Part shown: one piece after another, positions 1 through 8,386 of the stretch
Numbering within the stretch: the stretch's first letter is position 1
How the letters are laid out: every line of letters starts with the position of its first letter
Assembly (NCBI RefSeq): GCF_000720175.1
Contig: NZ_JOIX01000003.1
Location: 62,001 to 126,000, forward strand
Length of the DNA: 64,000 nucleotides
Direction: 5' to 3'
Source of the DNA: Streptomyces sp. NRRL S-337
Lineage (GTDB): Bacteria; Actinomycetota; Actinomycetes; Streptomycetales; Streptomycetaceae
Notes under the pieces: generated by a model
The model's input: the letters and a program-made list of their open reading frames with translations, nothing else
Told to the model about the DNA's origin: nothing
The model's database searches: none
Made by a program: the position numbers and the translations under genes

Positions 1-80
1 TGCCCCGACAGGGAAGCGGCGTCGGCCGACCGGAACACCGCCGGGAAGTCCTCGTCCCCGAGTGTGCGCACCTCGCCCAT
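1..80 (-). CDS. 5' end of a truncated gene, possibly DUF4231/SLATT-like
   Basis: An ATG at 80 opens a minus-strand frame that runs off the window edge. The 26 visible residues begin MGEVRTLGDEDFPAVF and continue RSADAASLSGQ. They use strongly G/C-ending codons, as the real genes here do. The start resembles my memory of actinobacterial DUF4231 (SLATT) membrane proteins, whose N-termini often carry an FRxADxASLxGQ pattern. The fragment is too short to be sure, and no transmembrane segment is visible yet. No clear ribosome binding site precedes the ATG, only a G-rich stretch. Confidence 0.4.
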   Translation of the reverse strand, partial: MGEVRTLGDEDFPAVFRSADAASLSG

Positions 81-298
81 CCGCAGCCCGCCCCCCGCCC
101 CAGCAGAATGAGTCCGACTTACCAGAGGAAGGTGAAGTCTAGAGGCGATCGGAGGCGCCCGGGCAGGAACGCGGATCGTGGCCCGCGGTGGCTGCAACTC
201 ACTCCCCCGGAGGGGACGTTGCCGAACCACCCATCCGCCCCAATGGCCCCTACGGCACCAGCCGAAGGGGCCATCGCGTCAGCGGGTTCGTCGGCGCG

Positions 299-454
299 TC
301 AGTGGGTTTGCACCCACCACACCACGAAACTGATGGCCGCGGTACCGCACGCATAGGACGCGCCGCGCAGGAAACTGGTGGCGACGAGCCTGCGGTAACG
401 GCGCCATCGGCCCAACCGCCGGGGTGCCGGCGGCCGTGCGTCCGTAGACTGCAT
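299..454 (-). CDS. Small single-span membrane protein, 51 aa
   Basis: The ATG at 454 has a GAGAGGGG ribosome binding site about eight bases upstream, and the frame closes with TGA at 299-301. The product has a basic N-terminal half (RRLGRWRRYRRLV) followed by one hydrophobic stretch, ACGTAAISFVVWWVQ. This is the pattern expected of a single-pass, N-in membrane peptide. No family is recognised and no function can be assigned. It stands alone between the truncated gene at the left edge and the lipoprotein gene at 664-1275. Support comes from the binding site and the composition; there is no homology evidence. Confidence 0.5.
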   Translation of the reverse strand: MQSTDARPPAPRRLGRWRRYRRLVATSFLRGASYACGTAAISFVVWWVQTH

Positions 455-663
455 GGGGATCCCCTCTCTCGAAGCTGAGTGATGACGGTGATTCCAGGCA
501 GGGAGCCCTCCTCAGCCGGAGGTTGGTCGCCGGACGGCTGAGCGGGCTCCCTCGCACGGAAGACAGCTTACGAGGTTGTGCGTTTGTGAAAGCGAGGGGG
601 GTCCCATGGCGCCGGCCCCCGCCGCGCGCCGGTGCCGGGGGGCCTTGTGCGTCAGCGCGTTCG

Positions 664-1275
664 TCAGTGCGCGAAGGGCGGTTCGAAGCAACCCGACTCC
701 AGGTACGGCCCGTTGACCTGCACCTGGTAGTTGGTCTTCTGCACGAACGCGGTGACGCAGGCGTCGTTGTGGACGCGGAGGCCGATACGGGCGCCTTCGT
801 GCGTGACGTAATGGTCGCTCTCGAAGCGGGGTTCCATGCCCCGCACGTCGAGCTTCCCGCCGAGCTGCTCGCCCTTGGGGCCGGTCCGCTGCTCCTCGTA
901 CCCGAGCGCGAGCATCGCCGAGCGGACGCTCTTCGGGTCCCACTTCCCCTGCTTCCAGAGGTGTTTGAGGACCGGCTCGATGCGGTGGGCCTCCCGCTGC
1001 GCGTCCTTCTCGCTGGCCGGGGACATCTCGCGGGGTTGCCGGCCGGCGTTGTTCTCGTTGTAGTGCGGGGCCCCGTCGTGGGCCCCTGGCTCCACGTAGG
1101 GGGAGGCGCCGGGCCCGGACGGGGTGGGGCGGGAGCTGGGACTCGCACCGGCGGACGTGCTCGGCGCACCGGCCGCGACACGCTGCTGACCACAGGCCGT
1201 CAGGGGTATCGCGGCGCCCAGGAGGAGGAGCGCGGCGGCGAGACGTCTTCGCCGTTGCGGCGTGGAGAGGGACAT
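664..1275 (-). CDS. Secreted lipoprotein, 203 aa
   Basis: Starting at the ATG at 1275, the protein has a basic n-region (PQRRRR), a hydrophobic core and the lipobox LTAC near residue 28. This predicts lipid attachment at Cys and export to the outer face of the membrane. A Ser/Pro/Gly-rich linker covers about residues 35-60 and leads to a folded domain. That domain contains KHLWKQGKWDPKSVRSAML and a C-terminal pair of cysteines (DACVTAF, ESGCFEPPF) that could form a disulfide. An in-frame ATG 20 codons upstream would put an Arg/Pro-rich extension before the signal peptide, so I rejected it. I recognise no named family, only the general form of Streptomyces hypothetical lipoproteins. Confidence 0.85.
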   Translation of the reverse strand: MSLSTPQRRRRLAAALLLLGAAIPLTACGQQRVAAGAPSTSAGASPSSRPTPSGPGASPYVEPGAHDGAPHYNENNAGRQPREMSPASEKDAQREAHRIEPVLKHLWKQGKWDPKSVRSAMLALGYEEQRTGPKGEQLGGKLDVRGMEPRFESDHYVTHEGARIGLRVHNDACVTAFVQKTNYQVQVNGPYLESGCFEPPFAH

Positions 1276-1339
1276 GCGAGCACTCTGCCACGACCGCCGA
1301 CATTGCGGCGGTCGTGGCCTCGGTCCCGGTCCCACGGGG

Positions 1340-1804
1340 TCATACCTGGCGGCGTTGGGGCCGTTGGGTCAGTGCGGTGTTGGCGGCGTTGAGGATGTTG
1401 CCGAAGGTGCGGCTGAGGATCGGTCGTAGGAGGAGCCCGGTGAGCGGACGGCCGAGCAACGGGAGGCGGATCTCGGCGCGGGTGGTCCAGCGCACCTCGG
1501 TACCGCCGTCGACCTCGGCGAACGTCATGCGGCCGAGTTCGTGCCTGGATGGCGGCAGGCTGCGTTCGACGACGTACTCGGTGGCGTACGGCGGGTCGTA
1601 GTGCGTGATGCGCTCCCGGAACCAGCCCACCAACCACAGATGACTGCGCACCGCGCCGACCCCGTAGGGCGCGCCCTCGCCGTGCCGGGTCAGCCGGCAA
1701 CGCACCACCAAGGGCGAGCTCGTGTAATGGGTGGTCGTGGTGAGCCAGGCGAAGACCTCGTCGATCGGGGCGTCGATGACGCGTTCAACGGTCACGGTTT
1801 CCAC
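1340..1804 (-). CDS. SRPBCC-fold protein, polyketide cyclase/START-like
   Basis: The 154-residue product begins at GTG 1804, nine bases after AGAGGAG. Its N-terminus, VTVERVIDAPIDEVFAWL, is the typical first strand and helix of SRPBCC (Bet v 1-like) proteins. These fold around a hydrophobic ligand cavity. WTTRAEIRLPLLGRPL and a C-terminal amphipathic helix complete the fold. The start lies inside the end of the sigma factor gene (20 bases shared), so the two are probably co-transcribed and translationally coupled. The ligand is unknown. Proteins of this type often sit next to SigJ-like sigma factors, which supports a shared response but not a specific reaction. Confidence 0.85.
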   Translation of the reverse strand: METVTVERVIDAPIDEVFAWLTTTTHYTSSPLVVRCRLTRHGEGAPYGVGAVRSHLWLVGWFRERITHYDPPYATEYVVERSLPPSRHELGRMTFAEVDGGTEVRWTTRAEIRLPLLGRPLTGLLLRPILSRTFGNILNAANTALTQRPQRRQV

Positions 1805-2687
1805 GGCTGGGTACTCCTCTGTCGAGTGGGCACACCGCATCCGCGCGGTGCAGCTTGTCCGGGTTGCGCATGCCGTAGAGGCCGGTGATCCGTCCGTCCT
1901 GGATCTCGAACGCGACCAGCCAGTCGAGTGCGTCTCCGGTGACGAACCGGGCCGCGGGCATGCCGTTGTACGTGGCGGGCTCGGCGCGGGACGTGGCGGC
2001 GCTGGTGCGGACCACGCCGAGGACGAACCGGGCGACGTCGGCGGGGCCGACGATCGGGCGGCGGGCGGCGGCCACCTTCCCGCCACCATCGGAGAGCACC
2101 ACGACATCGGGTGCCAACAGGTCCATCAGCACCTGGACCTCGCCGGTCGTCGCGGCGAGCAGGAACCGCTGGGCGATCTCCTGGCCGGTGACGGAATCGG
2201 GTGCGAAGCGGCGGCGCCGTGCGTGGACGTGTCCGCGTGCGCGGTGGGCGATCTGCCGGACGGTGACCTCGGTCTTGCCGATCGAGGCGGCGATCTCGCC
2301 GTGGGTGTAGCCGAACACGTCGTGCAGCACGAACACCGCGCGCTCGGTCGGGTTCAGCGTCTCCAGGACGAGCATCATGGCCATCGACACCGACTCGGCC
2401 AGGATCGCGTCGTCGCTCACCTCCGGTGCGGTGCGGATGGGCTCGGGCAGCCAGGTGCCGACGTACTCCTCCCGCCGCGCCTTGACCGCGCGCACGTGGT
2501 TCAGGGCCTGCCGGGTCACCGTACGGACCAGATAGGCGCGCGGATGCTCGACCCCGGCCGGATCGACCGTGCGCCACCGCAGATAGCTCTCCTGCAGCAC
2601 GTCCTCGGCGTCGGCCGCGCTGCCCAGCATCTCGTAGGCGATGGTGAACAGCAGCGGACGGTGTTGGGTGAAGGCGTCCTCAGTCAT
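1785..2687 (-). CDS. sigJ: ECF RNA polymerase sigma factor, SigJ type
   Basis: The 300-residue protein has sigma region 2 at about residues 8-75 (PLLFTIAYEMLGSAADAEDV, then LQESYLRWR). Region 4 is at about 110-165 (LNPTERAVFVLHDVFGYTHG, then EIAASIGKTEVTVRQIAHRA). A C-terminal SnoaL/NTF2-like domain of about 110 residues follows. That layout defines the ECF41/SigJ group, in which the C-terminal domain controls activity in place of a separate anti-sigma factor. These proteins redirect RNA polymerase to stress or redox promoters. The gene precedes and overlaps the SRPBCC gene, its likely operon partner. Identification is firm; the target regulon is unknown. The symbol is by family resemblance. 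Confidence 0.9.
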   Translation of the reverse strand: MTEDAFTQHRPLLFTIAYEMLGSAADAEDVLQESYLRWRTVDPAGVEHPRAYLVRTVTRQALNHVRAVKARREEYVGTWLPEPIRTAPEVSDDAILAESVSMAMMLVLETLNPTERAVFVLHDVFGYTHGEIAASIGKTEVTVRQIAHRARGHVHARRRRFAPDSVTGQEIAQRFLLAATTGEVQVLMDLLAPDVVVLSDGGGKVAAARRPIVGPADVARFVLGVVRTSAATSRAEPATYNGMPAARFVTGDALDWLVAFEIQDGRITGLYGMRNPDKLHRADAVCPLDRGVPSRGNRDR

Positions 2688-2803
2688 GGCCCGCCCCCAC
2701 CCCGCGTACGCGTCGGCCCCCCGGCAGCACGCCCGGCATCACCCTGCTCCTCTCGTCGGCTGCCCATCGAGACACTCCGCACCGGCAAACCGTGACAGCC
2801 CCC

Positions 2804-2825
2804 TGCTGTGATTCGCTTCACAGCA
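2804..2825. promoter_or_regulatory. Inverted repeat between divergent genes
   Basis: TGCTGTGA and TCACAGCA form perfect 8-bp arms around a 6-base centre. The repeat lies between sigJ on the minus strand and the hypothetical gene on the plus strand. It could be an operator for either gene or a hairpin in a leader RNA. No protein partner can be named. Confidence 0.4.
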
Positions 2826-2919
2826 CACGGAGTCCATGCCGCCCCCATCCCTCAGCACTCCCCGCACCTGAACTCCCCACCCGAAAGCCGTAGTTCACCG
2901 AAAAGCTAAGGTGACACCC

Positions 2920-3657
2920 ATGACGGACCCCGTACTCCCCGAATCCTCCTTCTGGGACGTCCCGCCGGACACGGACGTCGTCCGGTACGGCGCATACGGT
3001 CTGACCCTCGTCCGGCCCGGAACCCGCACGGACCCGGCCGGCCTTCCGGCGCACGACCCGGCAGCGGCCCGCCGGTTCGCCTCATCCTTCGGCACCATCG
3101 ACACGGTCCTCGAAGACCTCGGCACCGTTTCCGCGACGGCTGACACCTCCGCCGGGATCCGCGCGGACCTGGAACTCGTACGGGTCGGATGCTGGGGCGG
3201 CGTCACCGAGATCACCGACCCCGGACTCGTGCACTGCAACGGCATCTACCCGGTCGAGGAGGAAGCGGAATCCCTCGCCGAGCGCTTCCCCGACGCCGTG
3301 ATCGTCGCCTCGTGCACCATCGACTACCCCATGACCTACGGCGCCTGGAAGATCATCCACCCCGACGGGCCCCGGCTGTTCGCCGCCGGCTGGTACGGAG
3401 AAGACGTGGACCACTGGGACCTCGCAGGCTCACCGGCCGACGTGGCCGCCGCCTTCGGCATCACCGCACCAGACCTGACCGACGCGGGCATCGACCTGCA
3501 CGCCGCCGCCAACGTCTTCTCCTGGGGCAGCCTGTGCCGCCTCGCCCTCAAAAAGGTCGCACCCCTCGACCACACCGGCCGCACCGAGTCCCTCTTCCGC
3601 GTGCGGCACACCGAAGACGCCACCGGGAACATGGAAGAGATCTGGCTCGAAGCGTAA
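2920..3657 (+). CDS. Conserved hypothetical protein, 245 aa, soluble
   Basis: The ATG at 2920 follows AAGG by eight bases; a GTG at 2911 is an alternative. The protein lacks a signal peptide and membrane segments and is rich in acidic and aromatic residues. Recognisable stretches are VVRYGAYGLTLVRPGT near the N-terminus, CTIDYPMTYGAWKIIHPDG in the middle and DLHAAANVFSWGSLCRLAL near the C-terminus. I do not recognise a domain. Base composition and codon use are those of the surrounding genes. It stands alone, divergent from sigJ and convergent with the SARP gene. Confidence 0.85.
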   Translation: MTDPVLPESSFWDVPPDTDVVRYGAYGLTLVRPGTRTDPAGLPAHDPAAARRFASSFGTIDTVLEDLGTVSATADTSAGIRADLELVRVGCWGGVTEITDPGLVHCNGIYPVEEEAESLAERFPDAVIVASCTIDYPMTYGAWKIIHPDGPRLFAAGWYGEDVDHWDLAGSPADVAAAFGITAPDLTDAGIDLHAAANVFSWGSLCRLALKKVAPLDHTGRTESLFRVRHTEDATGNMEEIWLEA

Positions 3658-3683
3658 CGCCGGGGAAAGGGAGGCCACCTACA

Positions 3684-3755
3684 TCAGTCGCCCGACGTGC
3701 GGCAGGACTCCTTGAGCTCGTCGATCTCGGCGTCGGACATCTCGTCCGGATTCAC
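3684..3755 (-). CDS. Possible 23-aa peptide ORF downstream of the SARP gene
   Basis: GTG at 3755 opens a 23-codon frame ending in TGA at 3684. It encodes an acidic helix-like peptide containing NPDEMSDAEIDELKESC. Almost every codon ends in G or C, as in real genes here. Its start lies 12 bases after the stop codon of the SARP gene, within the second copy of a 16-bp duplication. Each copy contains GGGTGA, so before the duplication this GTG would have overlapped the SARP stop as GTGA. It could be a coupled micro-ORF or a decayed remnant. No family is recognised. Confidence 0.3.
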   Translation of the reverse strand: MNPDEMSDAEIDELKESCRTSGD

Positions 3756-3782
3756 CCGGAGTCCCGTTCACCCGGAGTCCCG
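3751..3782. repeat. 16-bp tandem duplication at the 3' end of the SARP gene
   Basis: TTCACCCGGAGTCCCG occurs twice in direct succession at 3751-3766 and 3767-3782. The right copy holds the SARP stop codon and the left copy holds the GTG of the micro-ORF. A perfect duplication of this size suggests recent slippage. Confidence 0.85.
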
Positions 3783-6674
3783 TCGCATCTCTTCTCCGCC
3801 CACCACCTCGACCAACGCCTCGGGCAGTCCCAGGAAGCGCAGCGCGTCGGGCAGGGTCGCTCCGGGGACGGCGGCGGACCGGGCGGCCTGTTGGTAGTGG
3901 GCCCGGGCCGCGGCCCGGTCGCCGCGGGACTCTGCTGCGCGGCCGAGTCCGGCCAGTGCACGGACCCGGTGGCCGAGCCCCTTGATCCAATGCGGGTCGA
4001 GCCGCGCCAGGGCCTGTGCGTACAGCTCCTCCGCCGCGGCCGGATCCCCCGCCAGGAGGGCGAGGTCGCCGCATGCGCGCCGGGTGGCCGCCGTCGCCGA
4101 GGCGCTGCCGGCCCGTCGGGCGAACTCGGCGGCCTGGGCGTAATCGGCGCGAGCCGCCGCCGGGTCGGCGTCAATGCGGTGGTCGCCCCGGTTGACCAGC
4201 AGGTCAGCACAGTCTTCCCAGGCGCCCAACTGCTCGGCGAGGGCGAGGGCTTCTTGGGTGAGCGCGAGCGCCTCCTCGCGGGCGCCGCGCGCGGCCGCGA
4301 GACCGGCCAACGCGTCCAGTGCCAGCGCGGCACCCCACCGCTCGCCCAGCGCGCGGAATCCCGCCACCGCGGTACGGAGCGCCGGATCGGCCTTCTCCCC
4401 CTGCCCGTTGCCGAGGAAGCCGAAGGCGCGGACGTAGTGCGCGACCGCGCGCACCCACGGCTCGGGGCGGTCACATTGGGCGGAGACGAGGGCGAGGGCC
4501 GCGGGCCCGTCGCCGTCACCGGCGTTGTGCATCATCCAGAGCAGCAGAGCGGCCGGGTAGCGACCCGCCTCGGGGCCCGACCACGCCGCTGCCAGGGCCC
4601 GTTCGGCCGCGATCCGGTGACGGCGCCACACCTCGCGGCCCGCCGGGCCGGACGCCGCGAGCAGCACACAGATCGCGTACGCCTCGCCGTGCCCGGCCGG
4701 TGGGGCGTCGCCCACGGTGTCGAGCAGTGCGACCGCCGGTGGCGCCAGCGCGCCGGAGACACCTCGGATCCACCCGTACGTCGAGGCCGAGGCGAGCAGC
4801 TCAGCGGCGGTCCCGGCCTCCCCGGCCGCCACCGCCCACTGCACGGCCGCGAGCAGATCGGAGTGCTCGGCCGCGAGGACCGCCAGCCACCGGAGCTGCT
4901 CATGCCGGCGCAGCCACGGCTCGGCGTCGCGGGCCAGCTTCAGCAGCGTCCGGGCGTGCGCCCGCCGCACCGCCGCCGTTTCGCCCGCGGCGTCCAGCCG
5001 TTCGGCGGCGTAGGCACGGATCGTCGCCAGCATGCGGTACCGGCCGCCCGCCCACTCCAGCAGCGACTTGTCGGCCAACGACTCCAGCGTCTCCTCGTCG
5101 GTGTCACACACCCGCAGCGCGGACTCGACGCTCGCCCCCTCGGCGAACACCGCGAAGCGCCGCGCGGCCCGCATCTCCGGCTCGGACAGCAGGTCCCAGC
5201 TCCAGGCGATCACCGAGCGCAACGTCCGGTGCCGCTCGTCCACCGTCCGGGTGCCGCGCGCGGCCACGGCGAGCCGATCGGTCAGCCGCGCCGCCAGCTC
5301 GTCGAGGCTGACCGTACGCAGCCGGGCCGCCGCGAGCTCGATGGCCAGCGGCAGGTTGTCCAGCGCCAGGCACACGCGCCGTACGGCCTGCGGGTCGGGC
5401 ACGAACCCGCGTCGCACCGCGCGCGCCCGGGCGGTGAACAGCTCCACGGCCGCGCCGTCGTCGAGCGGCCGTACGGGATGGAGGTGCTCACCGATGACGC
5501 CCAGCGCCTCCCGGCTGGTCGCCAGCACCTTCAGCCGAGGAGACGCCGCCAGCAGGCGCGCCGCCAACGCGGCGACCTCCTCGACCAGATGCTCGCAGTT
5601 GTCCAGAACGAGAAGGAGAGCCCGCCCTGACAGCGCCGCGACCAGACGCTCCAGCGGATCCCGGTCACCGGCCGCCACATGCAGTCCCCGCTCCCGCAGG
5701 CCGAGGGCGCGCAGCAGCGCCGGCGGTACGAGCGCGCCGTCGCGCACCGCGCCCAGCTCCACGAAGCAGACCTGCCCGGTCTCCGTCGCGCAGACCTCCA
5801 CCGCCAGCCGGGTCTTGCCGACGCCACCCGGCCCGGACAGTTTCACCAGCCGTGCCTCGCCGAGGAGTTCGGCGATCGCGGCCACCTCGCCGGCCCGGCC
5901 GACGAAGGCCGTCAGCGGGGCGGGCGGTGCGGCGAGGGAGGGGGACGGGTCGGCACTGAGCAGTTCGTGGTGCAGTCCGACGAGTTCCGCCGACGGATCG
6001 GCGCCCAGCTCATCGGCGAGGTGCCGCCTGGTCTCCTCGAACAACACCAGCGCCTCGGCCTGCCCGCCGTCGGCGAACAGCGCCCGCATCAGCAGCCCGG
6101 CCAGCCGTTCCCGGAGCGGATGACGGTCGTGGAGTTCACGCAACTCCGGTACGACAGCGCGGTGTTCGCCCAGTCGCAGCGCGGCCTCGATCCGGTCCTC
6201 GTGCGCGGAGAGCCTGAGCTCCTCCAGCCGTGCGGCGGCGGCCCGGGCCGGCTCGCTGTCGGCGGCGTCGGCGAGCGCCGGCCCCCGCCACAGCTCCAAC
6301 GCCGCACCCAGCAGGGAGGCCGCCCGCTCTGCCTCGCCCTCCCGTAGAGCCGTCCGGCCCTGCTCCGCCAGCCGTTCGAACCGCCCGGCGTCGACGTCGT
6401 CGGCGGGGACGACGAGCCGGTAGCCCGCTCCGGTCCGCTCGATCGCCGCCGCCTCGCCCAGGGCCGAGCGCAGCCGGGAGATCTGGGACTGCAGCGCGTG
6501 CGGCGACGGGGTGCCCTGCGGCCCGGTGCCGTCGGCCAGCCGGTCGGCCGGGACGACCTCCCCGGGGCGGACGAGCAGCAGGGTGAGCAGTGCGCGCCGC
6601 GCGGGTCCGCCCAGGGAGACCTCCGCCCCGTCGTCGCCCCACATCAGCGTCCCGCCGAGGATTCCGAAGCGCAT
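3768..6674 (-). CDS. AfsR/SARP-family transcriptional regulator with NB-ARC ATPase and TPRs
   Basis: The 968-residue protein starts MRFGILGGTLMWGDDG at ATG 6674. An upstream in-frame ATG would add 15 residues before the domain. An OmpR-like winged helix covers about residues 1-90 (ALQSQISRLRSALG), and the bacterial activator domain (BTAD) covers about 95-245. An NB-ARC-type ATPase follows, with P-loop GPGGVGKT near 281-288 and LLLVLDNCEHL as the Walker B region. The C-terminal half is TPR-like. This is the AfsR layout: ATP-controlled activators of secondary metabolism or differentiation. The gene lies 48 bases after an SDR gene on the same strand, so the two may be one operon. No strong ribosome binding site is visible. 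Its target cluster cannot be told from position. Confidence 0.92.
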   Translation of the reverse strand: MRFGILGGTLMWGDDGAEVSLGGPARRALLTLLLVRPGEVVPADRLADGTGPQGTPSPHALQSQISRLRSALGEAAAIERTGAGYRLVVPADDVDAGRFERLAEQGRTALREGEAERAASLLGAALELWRGPALADAADSEPARAAAARLEELRLSAHEDRIEAALRLGEHRAVVPELRELHDRHPLRERLAGLLMRALFADGGQAEALVLFEETRRHLADELGADPSAELVGLHHELLSADPSPSLAAPPAPLTAFVGRAGEVAAIAELLGEARLVKLSGPGGVGKTRLAVEVCATETGQVCFVELGAVRDGALVPPALLRALGLRERGLHVAAGDRDPLERLVAALSGRALLLVLDNCEHLVEEVAALAARLLAASPRLKVLATSREALGVIGEHLHPVRPLDDGAAVELFTARARAVRRGFVPDPQAVRRVCLALDNLPLAIELAAARLRTVSLDELAARLTDRLAVAARGTRTVDERHRTLRSVIAWSWDLLSEPEMRAARRFAVFAEGASVESALRVCDTDEETLESLADKSLLEWAGGRYRMLATIRAYAAERLDAAGETAAVRRAHARTLLKLARDAEPWLRRHEQLRWLAVLAAEHSDLLAAVQWAVAAGEAGTAAELLASASTYGWIRGVSGALAPPAVALLDTVGDAPPAGHGEAYAICVLLAASGPAGREVWRRHRIAAERALAAAWSGPEAGRYPAALLLWMMHNAGDGDGPAALALVSAQCDRPEPWVRAVAHYVRAFGFLGNGQGEKADPALRTAVAGFRALGERWGAALALDALAGLAAARGAREEALALTQEALALAEQLGAWEDCADLLVNRGDHRIDADPAAARADYAQAAEFARRAGSASATAATRRACGDLALLAGDPAAAEELYAQALARLDPHWIKGLGHRVRALAGLGRAAESRGDRAAARAHYQQAARSAAVPGATLPDALRFLGLPEALVEVVGGEEMRRDSG

Positions 6675-6722
6675 GTGGGTGATTATCCACAGCGCCTGCG
6701 GGTGGTGAGCCACCCGCACCGG

Positions 6723-7499
6723 TCAGACGATCGGTCCGAGGTACGTACCGCCGGAGACATCGATGGTCCGGCCGGTGATCCACCGTCCCTGCGGGCCCGC
6801 CAGGAATCCGACGACGTCGGCCACGTCCTCGGGCTCCCCGAGGCGCCCCAGCGCGGTGACCGCCTCCAGCCCGGCCACCACCTCGGGCACGGACGTGTAG
6901 GCGGCGGTCAGGTCGGTCCGGACCGCGCCCGGCGCGACCGTGTTCACCGTGATCCCGCGCCGGCCGAGCTCATTGGCCAGCGACGGGGCCAGGGACTCCA
7001 GCGCCGCCTTGGTCACGGTGTAGCCGATCTGCGTGGAGACGGCGAACCGGCTGGCCGTGGAGCCCATGTTGACGATGCGGCCGCCGTCGTTCAGCAGCGG
7101 CAGGGCCCGCTGGATGACGAAGAACGGTGCGGTGATGTTGACCGCGAGCAGCCGGTCCCATTCCGCACGGGTCACCTGAGCCACGGAATTCCCCGAAGAG
7201 ATGCCCGCGTTGTTGACCAGGATGTCCAGCCCCTGCCCCGCGAGCCCGGCCGTCAACTCCTCGAACAGCCGGTCCACCGCACCGTCGTCACCGAACCGGG
7301 CCCGTACGGCGAAGGCCCGTCCGCCCGCCCCCTCGATCCGGTTCACCGTCTCCCGGGCCGCTTCCTCGTTGTCCCCGTAGTGGACCGCGACCCACGCGCC
7401 TTCGGCAGACAGCCGCAGCGCCACCGCCCGGCCGATGCCCCGGGACCCGCCCGTCACCAATGCCGTCTTCCCAGTCAACGCACCCGTCGTCGCAGCCAT
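6723..7499 (-). CDS. SDR-family NAD(P)-dependent oxidoreductase
   Basis: The 258-residue classical short-chain dehydrogenase has the cofactor motif TGGSRGIG near residue 16. It also has NNAG near 93, the catalytic Ser in VNMGSTAS, and YTVTK (YxxxK) near 160, then a C-terminal WITGRTIDVSGG. All catalytic residues are present. The closest general type is the FabG-like/3-ketoacyl reductase branch; the substrate cannot be deduced. It precedes the SARP regulator gene by 48 bases on the same strand. Confidence 0.92.
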   Translation of the reverse strand: MAATTGALTGKTALVTGGSRGIGRAVALRLSAEGAWVAVHYGDNEEAARETVNRIEGAGGRAFAVRARFGDDGAVDRLFEELTAGLAGQGLDILVNNAGISSGNSVAQVTRAEWDRLLAVNITAPFFVIQRALPLLNDGGRIVNMGSTASRFAVSTQIGYTVTKAALESLAPSLANELGRRGITVNTVAPGAVRTDLTAAYTSVPEVVAGLEAVTALGRLGEPEDVADVVGFLAGPQGRWITGRTIDVSGGTYLGPIV

Positions 7500-7593
7500 C
7501 GTCAGCCCCTCACTCGGCGGCCGGTCCGCTCCGTGGAACCGGCGATGCCCTCACACTGCCGACGTCGCCTCACCGCACACTCACCGTCCGCTC

Positions 7594-7648
7594 ACCGGCA
7601 CCGGCACCGGCCCCGGCACCGGCACTGGCACCGGCGCCGGGGCCGGGG
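7594..7648. repeat. CCGGCA simple repeat in the spacer
   Basis: Between the SDR start and the chaplin stop lies about 370 bp without a gene. This stretch consists of repeated CCGGCA/CCGGCC units. Frames here encode only repetitive Gly/Thr or Pro/Val and are not credible genes. Confidence 0.75.
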
Positions 7649-7692
7649 CTCCGGTGAGGAAAGGGAAAACCCATCTGCCCGGACACGCGAAA

Positions 7693-7722
7693 GTGCCCAG
7701 GCACACATACCTGCCTGGGCAC
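7693..7722 (-). terminator. Hairpin downstream of the chaplin gene
   Basis: GTGCCCAGGCA and TGCCTGGGCAC form a perfect 11-bp stem around an 8-base loop. They are flanked by short A-rich stretches and by outer GCCCGG/CCGGGC arms. It lies about 150 bases after the stop of the minus-strand chaplin gene, as expected for its terminator. Confidence 0.6.
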
Positions 7723-7870
7723 ACGAAAATGCCCGGGCCGGGCCGTCTCCTCCGGTGAAAGTGGAAGGGCTGTCGGAGGAAGCGACCCGGTCCGGGTGTT
7801 GTGGTACGGGCTTCAGCGATATCCCGGGTGGTGCCGTGACCGTGGGGCCACGCCCGGGACGGCTCCCGTC

Positions 7871-8278
7871 CTAGCCGGCCAAGCCGCCGCCACCGGTGTG
7901 AATGCCACCGGCCGGCTGGTGGTGCTTCTTCTTGTGGTGCTTCTTCTTCTTGTGGTGCTTCTTCTCGACGGGCTTGGCGTGGTGGTGGCGCTCGAAGTGA
8001 CGGTGCTCGACGTCGTGACGGAGGAGCACCACGTGCCGAGACTCGTTGATGCAGGTGTTGCCGAAGGCCGGGTTCAGCAGAGCAACGATGTTGACGGTGT
8101 TGCCGCACAGGTTGATCGGAATATGGATCGGGACCTGAATGACGTTGCCCGACACCACTCCCGGGGACCCGACCGCGCCGCCGGATGCGTCACTGTCTGC
8201 GAACGCTGCCGACATGCCGCCCAGCGCAGTGCTTGCCGCCAGAGCGGCAACAGCCGTCACTCGCGTGAAGCGTGACAT
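7871..8278 (-). CDS. Chaplin with His/Lys-rich C-terminal tail
   Basis: Starting at ATG 8278, after GGGAGA with a 7-base spacer, the 135-residue protein has a signal peptide cleaved near AFADS. One chaplin domain follows (GGAVGSPGVVSGNVIQVPIH, with two cysteines in LCGNTV and GNTCIN). Chaplins assemble into amyloid films on aerial hyphae and lower water surface tension. Short chaplins normally end soon after the domain and long ones end in a sorting signal. This one instead carries about 55 extra residues dominated by His and Lys (KKHHKKKKHHKKKHH) and a Gly-rich end. No LAxTG signal is present. A close paralogue lies at 21345-21695. The tail may bind metal or polyanionic wall polymers, which is inference. 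Confidence 0.9.
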   Translation of the reverse strand: MSRFTRVTAVAALAASTALGGMSAAFADSDASGGAVGSPGVVSGNVIQVPIHIPINLCGNTVNIVALLNPAFGNTCINESRHVVLLRHDVEHRHFERHHHAKPVEKKHHKKKKHHKKKHHQPAGGIHTGGGGLAG

Positions 8279-8386
8279 AAGCAAATCTCCCGATCGATCG
8301 CGGCGGCACGCTGCCGCCTCCTGTCACTTCTCTTCGGCAGCCGGGAGCTCCTGGTGAAGGGTTTGAGATCATTTCACTCTTTCGAT

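Noticed and set aside
279..1303. Long Arg/Pro-rich frames opposite and beside the lipoprotein gene
   Set aside because: They are shadows of the lipoprotein reading frame. High-GC DNA keeps other frames open, and these show repetitive Arg/Pro/Ala composition without domains.
3189..5630. An 813-codon plus-strand frame
   Set aside because: It lies antisense to the SARP gene, which has clear domains and codon bias. The plus frame has Arg/Gln/Gly-rich random composition.
7460..7874. Frames through the CCGGCA repeat (Pro/Ala or Gly/Thr repeats)
   Set aside because: They come from simple repeats in an intergenic region and have no signal sequence or anchor.
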